Positions 27,669-36,037 of a DNA stretch of 64,000 nt are shown here, piece after piece. Below the pieces are notes generated by a model that was given only the letters and a program-made list of their open reading frames with translations, had not been told where the DNA came from and made no database searches. A program made the translations under genes and the position numbers. Position 1 is the stretch's first letter. The number at the start of each line of letters is the position of its first letter. Origin of the DNA: Pseudomonas haemolytica (lineage in GTDB: Bacteria; Pseudomonadota; Gammaproteobacteria; Pseudomonadales; Pseudomonadaceae); assembly GCF_009659625.1 (NCBI RefSeq), contig NZ_VOIW01000010.1, positions 1 to 64,000 of the forward strand, read 5' to 3'.

Positions 27669-28619
27669 TTAAACCCGAGCGGAGACGGACACCCAATAGC
27701 GGCTGCGGTAGGTCACATCGATGGGCAGCGATTGGGCCACCAGCTTCAGTACTTGATCAGTGTCATCCAGTTGATAGGTACCCGAGACCCGCAGCCCAGC
27801 CACCGCCTCGCTGCAACGCACCAACCCATTGCGGTAACGGCCCAGTTCGACCAGGAAGTCATCCAGGCGCATATTCTGGGCGCTGATCACGCCGTCACTC
27901 CAGGCCCAGGGGTCAAGGCCGTTGGTGGGCGAGGGGCGTATGCCGCTACGGTTGAACAGCACCTGCTCGCCGGGCTTGATGACTTGGCGTGCGCTGGCGT
28001 CATGGCTGTCGGCAAACACCGCCACCGCACCCTTCTGCACGGCCAGTAGCGTGCCTTGGGATTCTTCGCGCACCAGCAAGCGCGTGTCGAGGGCACGCAG
28101 GTAACCGTCACGGGTATGCACCCAGAATGGGCGGAGGTCGCCGCCGGTATTGACCAGTATTTCACCCTGGTGCAAGTTCACAAGCCGACCCTCGGCATTC
28201 AACGCGATATCAATGGCGCTGGCGCTGTTGAGTTGTACCTTGCTGCCATCGTTCAACGCCACCCAGCGCCGCTCGCCGACCGCGGTGCGGTAGTCGGCCA
28301 GCAGGGCAGGCAAGGGGGTGTAGTCGCGACCCAACCAGGTTAAGCCGGCAGCGCCGGCAAACAGCCCCAGCACCTTCAAGCCTTCACGACGACTGATGCG
28401 GTGGCGTGCGCCAGTGAGCGCATGGCGGCTTACCTGCGCTGACAGTTGATTGAAATCGTCATTCATTGTGGCCACTCGGTGCCACGCCTCTTGATGCGCA
28501 GCACTGGTCTGCAGCCACTTCTCAAAGGCCGTAGTGCTGGCGTCATCGGCGCTGTTGAAGCGCAGCTTGATCATCCACTGGATGGCCTGGTCCACCAGGC
28601 GCGGGTCAGAGCTCGGCAT
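27669..28619 (-). CDS. FecR-family sigma factor regulator
   Basis: 316 aa. The N-terminal cytoplasmic anti-sigma domain (AIQWMIKLRF, FEKWLQTSAAHQEAWHR) is followed by a membrane segment (about residues 90-106, GLKVLGLFAGAAGL) and the periplasmic FecR domain (GERRWVALNDGSKVQLNSAS). It relays siderophore binding from the STN receptor to the sigma factor. The start is taken at ATG 28619, overlapping the sigma gene by 14 bases; a longer frame to 28640 lacks support. Confidence 0.92.
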   Translation of the reverse strand: MPSSDPRLVDQAIQWMIKLRFNSADDASTTAFEKWLQTSAAHQEAWHRVATMNDDFNQLSAQVSRHALTGARHRISRREGLKVLGLFAGAAGLTWLGRDYTPLPALLADYRTAVGERRWVALNDGSKVQLNSASAIDIALNAEGRLVNLHQGEILVNTGGDLRPFWVHTRDGYLRALDTRLLVREESQGTLLAVQKGAVAVFADSHDASARQVIKPGEQVLFNRSGIRPSPTNGLDPWAWSDGVISAQNMRLDDFLVELGRYRNGLVRCSEAVAGLRVSGTYQLDDTDQVLKLVAQSLPIDVTYRSRYWVSVSARV

Positions 28620-29127
28620 AACGCAACCGATAACAGGCATGCAGCGCCTTGGACAGGTCGCGCTCCACCGTGGCCTTGGAAACGCCCAGGCGCAGGGCGA
28701 TCTGTGGGCAGGTCAGGCCATCCAGTTGCGCCAGTAGGAATGCCTCGCGCACCCGAGGCTTGAGCTGGTCGAGCAAACGGTCGATGCGTTCCAGGCTGTC
28801 GAGGATCAGTAGCCGGGTTTCTTCGCTCGGCACCTCGACTTGCGGGAAGTGCGCCAGGCTTTCCAGGTAGGCGCGTTCCAGCTCGCGGCGCCGGTACTGG
28901 TCGATCATCAAGCTGCGCGCAATGCTGCTCAAGTAAGCCCGCGGCTGTTGCAGGGTTTGTTGCGCGCGCGCGTTGAGCAGGCGCACGAAGGTTTCCTGCG
29001 CCAGGTCGGCGGCGTGTTCACGGCAACCGGTACGTCGGCTCAACCAGCCGCGCAGCCAGGAATGGTGGGCTTGGTAAAGCTGGCCGATGGCGGCAGGGTC
29101 CAGAGGGGGATCGCTCGACATGGTCAT
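28606..29127 (-). CDS. FecI-type ECF sigma factor
   Basis: 173 aa with sigma region 2 (AADLAQETFVRLLNAR) and region 4 (LDGLTCPQIALRLGVSKATV). Under iron limitation and with the cognate siderophore it should transcribe the receptor gene. A moderate Fur box lies 22 bases upstream. An alternative ATG at 29121 would shorten it by two residues. Confidence 0.92.
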   Translation of the reverse strand: MTMSSDPPLDPAAIGQLYQAHHSWLRGWLSRRTGCREHAADLAQETFVRLLNARAQQTLQQPRAYLSSIARSLMIDQYRRRELERAYLESLAHFPQVEVPSEETRLLILDSLERIDRLLDQLKPRVREAFLLAQLDGLTCPQIALRLGVSKATVERDLSKALHACYRLRYAEL

Positions 29128-29148
29128 CCTGGCACAGCAGGCTTAATT

Positions 29149-29167
29149 GATAATGTTTCGCATTCTA
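29149..29167 (-). promoter_or_regulatory. Probable Fur box before the ECF sigma gene
   Basis: On the plus strand GATAATGTTTCGCATTCTA agrees with the Fur consensus at 13 of 19 positions, with the first seven exact. Its place just before an iron-starvation sigma gene supports it. Confidence 0.6.
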
Positions 29168-29300
29168 GACGTTGGTCGTGGTAATGAGCAATCATCGCTG
29201 CGGTGAAGCAACAAGGCCGCTGAAATTGTATCCCGCACAATTTTTTGTTTGTGTCAGTTGCGCTGATTAACCTGCAGGCTTTGTCGGCGGATGACTGGCC

Positions 29301-29933
29301 ATGATTGATCTTGCAACGTTGGCAATTTTTTCAGGCGCGGTTTTACTCCTGCTGTTGTCGCCCGGGCCGAACATGGCGTTTGTCATCAGCCAAGGCGTAC
29401 TCCACGGCTGGCGTGGCGGTGTGGCCTCTGGCCTGGGCATCGGCGTGGCGGACTTGATACTCACGGCATTGACCGCCACCGGGGTGACCGCTGTGGTCGC
29501 CAGTTGGCCGCCCTCATTCGACCTGATCCGCTACGCGGGGGTGGTCTATCTGTTGTGGCTGGTGTTCAAGACCTTGCGCAAAAAACCTCGCCTGGCGGCT
29601 GCCAAGGTTGAGCCGGCGCGCCTCGGCCTGGTGTTCTTGCAGGCCGTGCTCAACAGTCTGCTCAACCCCAAGGCGCTGCTGTTCTTCGTGGTGTTTTTAC
29701 CGCAGTTCGTGCGCCCCGAGGCAGGATCCATTGCTGGGCAGCTGTTGGTGTTGGGAGGCATCCTGACGTTGATCGCCGCCGTATTTCACATACTCCTGGG
29801 GATTTTTGGCGGTGCCGTGAGCCGCTTTTTCAGCGCCCGCCCAGCGGGCGCCGCCCTACAGAAGTGGGGGCTGGCAAGTGTATTGATGGTGTTGGCGATA
29901 CGCCTGGCGCTGATGTCGCGGCGCACCGCATAA
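29301..29933 (+). CDS. LysE/RhtB family amino-acid exporter
   Basis: 210 aa with about six membrane segments and the family signature near the N-terminus (LLLLSPGPNMAFVISQGVLHGWRGG cut to its core: SPGPNMAFVISQG). NSLLNPKALLFFVVFLPQF is the second conserved block. Such exporters move amino acids or homoserine-lactone-like compounds out of the cell; the substrate is unknown. It is a single gene followed by a long AT-rich gap. Confidence 0.9.
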   Translation: MIDLATLAIFSGAVLLLLLSPGPNMAFVISQGVLHGWRGGVASGLGIGVADLILTALTATGVTAVVASWPPSFDLIRYAGVVYLLWLVFKTLRKKPRLAAAKVEPARLGLVFLQAVLNSLLNPKALLFFVVFLPQFVRPEAGSIAGQLLVLGGILTLIAAVFHILLGIFGGAVSRFFSARPAGAALQKWGLASVLMVLAIRLALMSRRTA

Positions 29934-30011
29934 AAATGTGTGTAGGTATTTTGCGTTCGGGCCTGGTAACAAATCAGCGAAAGCGTCAGCGGAAATTTCA
30001 TATCGCCCGTA

Positions 30012-30029
30012 TTGTTAATATATTAACAA
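30012..30029. promoter_or_regulatory. Perfect 18-bp palindrome, candidate operator (copy 1)
   Basis: TTGTTAATATATTAACAA reads the same on both strands. The core GTTAA-N4-TTAAC recurs exactly 300 bases further on. It probably binds a dimeric regulator; none is identified. Confidence 0.55.
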
Positions 30030-30311
30030 CTTGAAATAAGTCACCCCGAATAAACACGATACTCAAAATTCTTACATATTCTTTTGCGGTTTTTGTTTTT
30101 TACAAAAATCAAGCCTCAGCATGTGTTGTAAAAAAATAATTCCATTAGCTGCCGCACTTTAAGTTATGGCGACTGACACGGTGGTTTAAAAAAATCGCCA
30201 GAAACCTAAGCCGTTTCCTACGTGAGAAAAACGTTTATACCCTGATGTATCTGCCCTCGCGCTACCTGCCAGTATAGGTTTCAAAATGTTTATCTGCGAT
30301 TGCTTGAAATA

Positions 30312-30329
30312 TAGTTAACCTATTAACTA
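30312..30329. promoter_or_regulatory. Palindrome, candidate operator (copy 2)
   Basis: TAGTTAA-CCTA-TTAACTA has 7-bp perfect arms and the same GTTAA-N4-TTAAC core as copy 1. It lies about 113 bases before the start of the isonitrile synthase gene, a usual operator distance. Confidence 0.55.
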
Positions 30330-30441
30330 TGTCTCACGCCTAGCGACACATGGCGCTAAGCATCGGTATTGAACACTCGGAAATTAAATTTCGCGCCTCT
30401 CTACAAAGTTGCGTGTTACGGGCAATTAATAGGTATCTAAA

Positions 30442-31452
30442 ATGAATAATCCCTCGTTCGACATCTCGGTAAACATCTTGAATGAAATCCTCAAAGTACA
30501 TCGCCGTGATATACAGAGTGATAAATCGGATATGCACAGTCATGAACTAGAGCTGATTCGGTCTGTACAGATTCCGCGGATTCAGCACTTTGTGGAAGCG
30601 GGAAAACCTATTGAATTCGTATTGCCGGCTTTCCCCGCCAAATCACCCAACCCCGGCAAAGTAATCGGCCGGCTGCCCGATCTGGCAGAACGGCTTTCCT
30701 TGCAGTCCCTGGATAAATTGTGTGCTGACATCCAGCGTTTCTATACCCCGGGGGCTCATCTGACTATCTGCTCGGATGGCCGGGTGTTCGGCGATGTGAT
30801 CGGTGTCGACGACAATGATATCAGCCAGTATCAGGCGGTTATCGGCCGGCTCATCGCGCAAAAACACGCCGATCATCTGCGGCTCTATAACCTTGAAGAC
30901 TGCACTCGGTTCAACGCGCCCAGCCGTGACTTTGATACGTTGCGCCAATTGATGATCGATAACCATGCTGATTCGTTGTTTGCGATCAAGAGCACACTGA
31001 TGAAGTCTGATGAAGGCGTGGCGTTATACCGTGCAATCTCACGCTTCATGTTCGAAGACGGCCTGACTCCGGACTACTCCGGAAGCCGAACGGCCTTGCA
31101 GCGAAAAGCCAAACTCATGGCGGTTGAAGTCATTCAACGCAGTTGGGCGTGGGGAGATCTTCTGGCAAAAGAGTTTCCACACGCAATACGATTGTCCATT
31201 CATCCGCAAGCACCCAGCAGCCTTAAGATCGGCATTCATATGATGCCGACACACGATTGCTGGATAACGCCCTGGCATGGCGTAGCGGTAGAGACGGGCG
31301 GGCGGGTTGTATTGATGAGTCGCAAGAACGCACAACTCTGTGGTGCCCGGTTGGTGATGCAGGACGGCCAGCCCAGTCACTATGTTATGGCGGCTTCTCA
31401 AGTCGACGAGTTAACCCCAGCCATCGTGCAATGGCAGGGAGCGCACGCATGA
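30442..31452 (+). CDS. pvcA: Isonitrile synthase (PvcA/IsnA family)
   Basis: 336 aa, close to the length of P. aeruginosa PvcA. The family hallmarks are clear: FPAKSPNPGKVIG at residues 64-76, YTPGAHLTICSDGRVFGDV at 101-119 and the C-terminal HDCWITPWHGVAVE. These enzymes turn the amino group of L-tyrosine or L-tryptophan into an isonitrile, taking the carbon from ribulose-5-phosphate. The gene overlaps the next by four bases (ATGA), as expected for a PvcA/PvcB pair. The ribosome site is weak (AGG ten bases before ATG). The amino-acid substrate cannot be told. Confidence 0.92.
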   Translation: MNNPSFDISVNILNEILKVHRRDIQSDKSDMHSHELELIRSVQIPRIQHFVEAGKPIEFVLPAFPAKSPNPGKVIGRLPDLAERLSLQSLDKLCADIQRFYTPGAHLTICSDGRVFGDVIGVDDNDISQYQAVIGRLIAQKHADHLRLYNLEDCTRFNAPSRDFDTLRQLMIDNHADSLFAIKSTLMKSDEGVALYRAISRFMFEDGLTPDYSGSRTALQRKAKLMAVEVIQRSWAWGDLLAKEFPHAIRLSIHPQAPSSLKIGIHMMPTHDCWITPWHGVAVETGGRVVLMSRKNAQLCGARLVMQDGQPSHYVMAASQVDELTPAIVQWQGAHA

Positions 31453-32321
31453 TGGACTTGAACCTGCATCACCTGATCACGATGACACCACTGCCAGGGG
31501 CCCATGGCTCGCCTGAGTTTGGCGTAATGCTGACTGCTCGGCGTGAGTTGCATATTGGGCAACTGTCACCGGCCTGGTTGCGCATGCTGGTGTACAGCCA
31601 TCAACTGGTGATCCTTCGCGGTTTCGAAGGCTTCAACTCGTCCGAGAGTTTCAGTCGTTATTGCGCCTCGTTCGGCGAAATCATGATGTGGCCTTTCGGG
31701 GCAGTGCTGGAGCTTGTGGAGGCCCCTATGCCCGATGACCACATTTTTTCCAATAGCTATGTGCCTTTGCATTGGGACGGAATGTATCTGGATACCGTGC
31801 CCGAATTCCAGATCTTCCACTGCGTCAATGCGGGCGATTTCGCCCACGGCGGCTGCACCACGTTTGCCAGTACCCCTCAGGCATTACGCATTGCATCGCC
31901 TGAAACGCTGGACTTGTGGAGCCGGGCACAAGGCAGCTACAGCCGGACCGTCAAACTTTACAGCAACCAGGCTCAAGCGCCGATCATTAACATCCACCCA
32001 CGGCGCGAGTTTCCAGTACTGCGGTACTGTGAACAGCCGCTCGCAGGCGACAGTAGCTTTATCAACGCGTCGCAATATGAATTCAGTGGAATTGAAGCCA
32101 GTGAGCAATCCACGTTGCTCGACAGCCTTCACGCTGCGCTGCATGACCCCAGCGTTTACTACGCACATCAATGGCAAACCGGGGATGTGTTGCTGACGGA
32201 CAACTTCAGCCTGCTCCATGGCCGTGAGGCTTTTACCCACGGTGGGGGACGGCATTTGCGTCGGGTGCATATCCACAGCACCCCGCCATTGCGCAACCCG
32301 CACATTCCATCGGCCGCGTGA
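31449..32321 (+). CDS. pvcB: Fe(II)/2-oxoglutarate oxygenase, PvcB/IsnB type (TauD family)
   Basis: 290 aa TauD-like dioxygenase. The metal site HxD is H108-W-D110 (PLHWDGMY), with the distal histidine in the C-terminal RRVHIHS segment next to a 2-oxoglutarate-binding arginine. PvcB-type enzymes act on the isonitrile made by PvcA, usually by oxidative decarboxylation to a vinyl isonitrile or by desaturation. The start ATG overlaps the pvcA stop (ATGA); a second ATG follows at once. A long in-frame extension inside pvcA is rejected. No pvcC or pvcD follows. Confidence 0.9.
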   Translation: MMDLNLHHLITMTPLPGAHGSPEFGVMLTARRELHIGQLSPAWLRMLVYSHQLVILRGFEGFNSSESFSRYCASFGEIMMWPFGAVLELVEAPMPDDHIFSNSYVPLHWDGMYLDTVPEFQIFHCVNAGDFAHGGCTTFASTPQALRIASPETLDLWSRAQGSYSRTVKLYSNQAQAPIINIHPRREFPVLRYCEQPLAGDSSFINASQYEFSGIEASEQSTLLDSLHAALHDPSVYYAHQWQTGDVLLTDNFSLLHGREAFTHGGGRHLRRVHIHSTPPLRNPHIPSAA

Positions 32322-32323
32322 CG

Positions 32324-33325
32324 TCATGCTTCGCAACGCAACGCAGGCATGTCTGGCGCGCACACACCTGAGAATCGCTGTCGATAGGTCTGCGGCGTGA
32401 CGGCCAGTATGCGAAGAAAGCTGCGGCGCATGGTTTCTTCGCACTTGAATCCGCATTGTGTAGCGATTCGCTTGATCGGCGCATCGCTATCGGCAAGGCG
32501 CCTTCTTGCGGTTTCTACCCGTAACAGCTCCACCGCCCGGGCGGGTGTCTGTCCGGTGTCGGCGCGGTAATGGCGGATAAAGCTGCGTTCACTCATCCCG
32601 GCCTGCGCCGCCAGGGTTGATATATTCAGGTCCTGCGTCAGCCGCTCAGCAATCCAGGCGTGCAACTCGGTAAAACGGCTACTGCTGTTCTGCAGCGACA
32701 ACGTCACGCTGAATTGGGATTGGCCGCCCGGGCGTTTTAGAAACACCACCAGATGCCGTGCGATCTCCAGAGCTACCGCACGGCCCAGGTCTTGCTCCAC
32801 CAGCGCCAAGCACAAATCAATCCCGGCCGTGACGCCGGCGGAGGTCCACAATGCCCCTTGCTGGACGAAGATAGGGTTGGTCTCAACCTGCAATTTCGGA
32901 TATTGGCGGGCCAGTTCCCCACAGCGCGTCCAGTGGGTTGCCACACGACAGCCGTCGAGCAGACCGGTGGCCGCCAGTAGGAAGGCGCCGGTGCACACCG
33001 AGACTGTTCGACGCGAATGGGCGGCTTTTCTGCGCACCCAATCCACCAGCGCAGCGTCCTCGGCGGCACCATACACGCCCCAGCCCCCGGCGATCACCAG
33101 GGTATCGCACAGCGCATCGATCGCCGGCAACGGCTCAGCCACCAGCGCCAGGCCCGCGGACGTCATCACCGGTGCCGCCTGGGCAGCCACCACATTGACC
33201 GCATAGGGCACGCACAAACCTTGCTGTCGCGCCAGGTCGTTGGCCGAGGCAAAGACTTGCAGTGGCCCGGTAACATCCAGCACCTGCGCATTGGGGAAGG
33301 TGAGCACATGAACGATTCTTGGCAT
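32324..33325 (-). CDS. GlxA-type transcriptional regulator (DJ-1/PfpI-like domain plus AraC helix-turn-helix)
   Basis: 333 aa. The N-terminal DJ-1/PfpI-like domain keeps the nucleophile-elbow motif SVCTGAFLLA. The C-terminal AraC/XylS domain has two helix-turn-helix units (ISTLAAQAGMSERSFIRHYR and IATQCGFKCEETMRRSFLR). It is divergent from the isonitrile hydratase gene with 88 bases between them, so it probably controls that gene and perhaps the pvcAB pair, whose 3' end it abuts. Confidence 0.9.
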   Translation of the reverse strand: MPRIVHVLTFPNAQVLDVTGPLQVFASANDLARQQGLCVPYAVNVVAAQAAPVMTSAGLALVAEPLPAIDALCDTLVIAGGWGVYGAAEDAALVDWVRRKAAHSRRTVSVCTGAFLLAATGLLDGCRVATHWTRCGELARQYPKLQVETNPIFVQQGALWTSAGVTAGIDLCLALVEQDLGRAVALEIARHLVVFLKRPGGQSQFSVTLSLQNSSSRFTELHAWIAERLTQDLNISTLAAQAGMSERSFIRHYRADTGQTPARAVELLRVETARRRLADSDAPIKRIATQCGFKCEETMRRSFLRILAVTPQTYRQRFSGVCAPDMPALRCEA

Positions 33326-33413
33326 GTTGGCGTGATTCGTGGGCGGAATGGCGTGTAGGCCAAATCCTGAATCACTAGAGTGAAACCGTCTACTCCCTTA
33401 CAGGAAAATCGGC

Positions 33414-34097
33414 ATGACTCTACAGATTGGCTTTCTGCTATTCCCTGGCATCCAGCAACTGGACCTGACTGGCCCTTACGACGTTCTCGGTTCTCTGCCG
33501 GACGTAAAACTGCATCTGGTGTGGAAGGATCTGGCGACCGTGACCTCCAGCACGGGACTGGTGTTCACCCCGACGATAACCTATGCCGACTGCCCGAACC
33601 TGGACGTGATCTGCGTACCCGGCGGCGCCGGTGTCGGCCCGTTGATGGAAGACCCCCAGACCCTGGGTTTCCTCAAGGACCAAGCCCATACCGCACGCTA
33701 TGTCACCTCGGTGTGCACTGGCGCGCTAGTACTCGGCGCAGCGGGTTTGCTGCGCGGGCGCAAGGCAACTACGCACTGGGCTTACCATGACCTGCTCGCC
33801 GCGCTCGGTGCCACTGCGGTTAAGGCGCGAGTGGTGCGCGATGGCAACCTGCTGACCGGCGGCGGTATCACCGCCGGGATCGACTTTGCCCTGTCCCTGG
33901 TAGCCGACCTGTACGGCGAGGCTGCCGCGCAACTGGTGCAGTTGCAGATTGAATATGCACCCGCACCCCCTTTCGATTCGGGCAGCCCGCAGACTGCGCC
34001 CGCGCATGTGCTGGCGCAGGCGCTTAAGCGCACGGCGCAATCGCGTAAGGACCGTGCAGAGATCGTGGCACGTGCCGCTGCGCGTCTGGACCGCTGA
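33414..34097 (+). CDS. inhA: Isonitrile hydratase (DJ-1/PfpI family)
   Basis: 227 aa, very close throughout to Pseudomonas isonitrile hydratase, which converts R-NC to the N-substituted formamide. The catalytic cysteine is Cys101 in TSVCTGALVLG, the position known for the P. putida enzyme; the block RGRKATTHWAYHDL and the GGGITAGIDFALSL region also match. The ATG follows AGGAAAA. The divergent GlxA regulator is the common partner. Placing it beside an isonitrile synthase suggests turnover of, or protection against, the locus product. Confidence 0.9.
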   Translation: MTLQIGFLLFPGIQQLDLTGPYDVLGSLPDVKLHLVWKDLATVTSSTGLVFTPTITYADCPNLDVICVPGGAGVGPLMEDPQTLGFLKDQAHTARYVTSVCTGALVLGAAGLLRGRKATTHWAYHDLLAALGATAVKARVVRDGNLLTGGGITAGIDFALSLVADLYGEAAAQLVQLQIEYAPAPPFDSGSPQTAPAHVLAQALKRTAQSRKDRAEIVARAAARLDR

Positions 34098-34539
34098 GAT
34101 AACGGTACGCTTGATGGTGTGAGCCTGAAACGAACTTTTCCTGGCTCACGCTGACACGGGGTATTGTTATTGAATTAAATAAGACGTTGCCTATAGATGT
34201 CGACTTTTATATTGGCCCGCCCGCAGAGTGAACTAAGAGTTTTGCGAGCCAAGCAGTAAAAAAGTCGATTGATTAAATGTCTGTGCTGCAATGTTCGGCC
34301 AGTTACAAATTTTAAGTATCATTTGCGTAATTGAAGACAAGTTTAAGTAACTTATGATGGTCGGCCCATTGTGAGAGGTCGGCCATCATGCAAATAAGTA
34401 CTTTCAACTTGATCAAGGCGATTGCCAGCCAATATCGTCTATGTAATATAAATCCTACGTTCGTAGGTCTGGTTGGTTTTCCAACACTTCGCTGTTGTGA
34501 AACGCCTGTTCGTATCAACGCCTGCCGTGGAGTTCGTCC
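34098..34539. other. AT-rich region with hairpins before the FAD monooxygenase gene
   Basis: 442 bases without a gene. Three structures are visible: GTGAGCC (34119-34125) pairing with GGCTCAC (34143-34149), possibly ending the inhA transcript; a 13-bp hairpin with two G-U pairs, 34354-34366 with 34377-34389; and the near-palindrome CCTACG-TT-CGTAGG at 34454-34467, about 70 bases before the next start and a candidate operator. Confidence 0.55.
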
Positions 34540-35988
34540 ATGATGGCGCAGAAAACTGATGTCGTCATTATTGGAGCGGGCCCTGTGGGGCTTATGTGTG
34601 CCTATCTCGGTCGCCTATGTAACCTCGAGGTAGTGATCATCGATAAATCGCTCGAGCCCTTGCAAGTGGGTAGGGCCGATGCGCTCAACGCCCGTACTTT
34701 GCAATTGTTCGAGAGCGTTGGTCTGTTCGACCAGTTGCATCCTCTGGGCAAGCCTTGTAATACCAGTTCGGTATGGGCAGACGGGAAGTTTGTCTCGCGT
34801 AAGTCAGCCTGGTGGGACGAATTGGAAGGCTGTTTTCATAAGTATTATCTTATGCTCGGGCAATCGTTCGTCGAGCAGGCGCTGGACGAGCGGATCAAGA
34901 CGTTGGGCTGCCCGGTCCACCGTCAAACCTCCGTGCGTGATATCAAAATCCTGGAGGAGGGTTGCATGACGACACTGTCGACAGGCGAGACCATCCAGTC
35001 GGAGTTCGTCATCGGTGCCGACGGTTCCCGTTCGTTTGTGCGTGATTGGTTCAATGTGCCTTTCGAGGTGACCTATCCGCAGCTGATTTGGGCGGTGCTG
35101 GATGGCATCGTCGACACCGACTTCAATAAGGTGCCGGAAATCATCGTCTTTCAAGCCGAGACCTCGGATGTGGCGTGGATTCCGCGGGAGGGCGAGATCG
35201 ACCGCTTTTACGTGCGCATGGATACCCAGGACTTTACCGTCGAACAGGCCGTTGCAAAGATCAACCGCGCAATGGCGCCACACACCTTGCGATTCAAGGA
35301 ACTCGTTTGGTCTTCACAGTTCACGGTGCGCGAGTCAGTGGCGCAACACTATGCAATCGAGGGCAAAGTCTTTATCGCCGGTGACGCCTGCCACATTCAT
35401 TCGGTCAATGGCGGCCAAGGCTTGAATACCGGTTTGGCTGACGCCTTCAATCTCATGTGGAAGATGAGCATGGTGTTGAAACACGGTGCGTCGAAGGCGT
35501 TGTTACCGACCTATGAGCAGGAGCGTAAGCCGGTTGCCCTGGGTGTGATCGAGACGTCCGGCGAACTGGTGCGCACTACCAAGTACTCGGCCCAAGGCAC
35601 CCACGCAGAGGACTATCTGAAGGTTGTCGAGCGGCGCGCAGGCTTTATCACAGGAATGGGTATTCGTTACGGCCAGCACGACCTCGATGGCCAGCGGTTG
35701 CTCGATTTCAAGCTTCGCGAACCTGTCAGTGGCGAACTGACCGCTACCCGCATTTATTCCCTGCTCGACTATCGGTTTTTTACCCTGCTGGTGTTTGGTG
35801 ACGCGCCGATAACCGCGGATCTCCCTGCCTACGTCAAGCAGATCCAGATTAATGATGAAAGCAGCCCCTACGCCAATCAACTGATCCTGGTTCGGCCCGA
35901 TACGTATATTGCGGCGTCTTCTGCCCTGAACGACCTTGCACCGATAACGGCTTATCTGGATTCAGTGGTGTACCCGCGCACGACATGA
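34540..35988 (+). CDS. FAD-dependent aromatic hydroxylase (PheA/TfdB, p-hydroxybenzoate hydroxylase fold)
   Basis: 482 aa flavoprotein monooxygenase. The dinucleotide-binding motif is VVIIGAGPVGLM (residues 8-19), the DG motif is FVIGADGSRSFVRD and the GD motif is FIAGDACHIHSVNGGQG, which binds FAD ribityl. Enzymes of this group hydroxylate phenols using NAD(P)H and O2. The substrate is unknown. Its position after the isonitrile genes suggests ring hydroxylation of a tyrosine-derived isonitrile, but it has its own long AT-rich leader and could be independent. Confidence 0.88.
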   Translation: MMAQKTDVVIIGAGPVGLMCAYLGRLCNLEVVIIDKSLEPLQVGRADALNARTLQLFESVGLFDQLHPLGKPCNTSSVWADGKFVSRKSAWWDELEGCFHKYYLMLGQSFVEQALDERIKTLGCPVHRQTSVRDIKILEEGCMTTLSTGETIQSEFVIGADGSRSFVRDWFNVPFEVTYPQLIWAVLDGIVDTDFNKVPEIIVFQAETSDVAWIPREGEIDRFYVRMDTQDFTVEQAVAKINRAMAPHTLRFKELVWSSQFTVRESVAQHYAIEGKVFIAGDACHIHSVNGGQGLNTGLADAFNLMWKMSMVLKHGASKALLPTYEQERKPVALGVIETSGELVRTTKYSAQGTHAEDYLKVVERRAGFITGMGIRYGQHDLDGQRLLDFKLREPVSGELTATRIYSLLDYRFFTLLVFGDAPITADLPAYVKQIQINDESSPYANQLILVRPDTYIAASSALNDLAPITAYLDSVVYPRTT

Positions 35989-36037
35989 CGCCATCCCGGT
36001 GCGCAAAGCAAGGCAGCTATAAAAGTACCGGGTGGTA

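Larger units (their letters stand above)
29934..30441. other. AT-rich regulatory region before the isonitrile synthase gene
   Basis: 508 bases, clearly richer in A and T than the surrounding genome, without a convincing open frame. It carries two related palindromes (separate entries) and many A or T runs. Such DNA is a typical target of MvaT/H-NS silencing in Pseudomonas, which is inference here. Confidence 0.65.
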
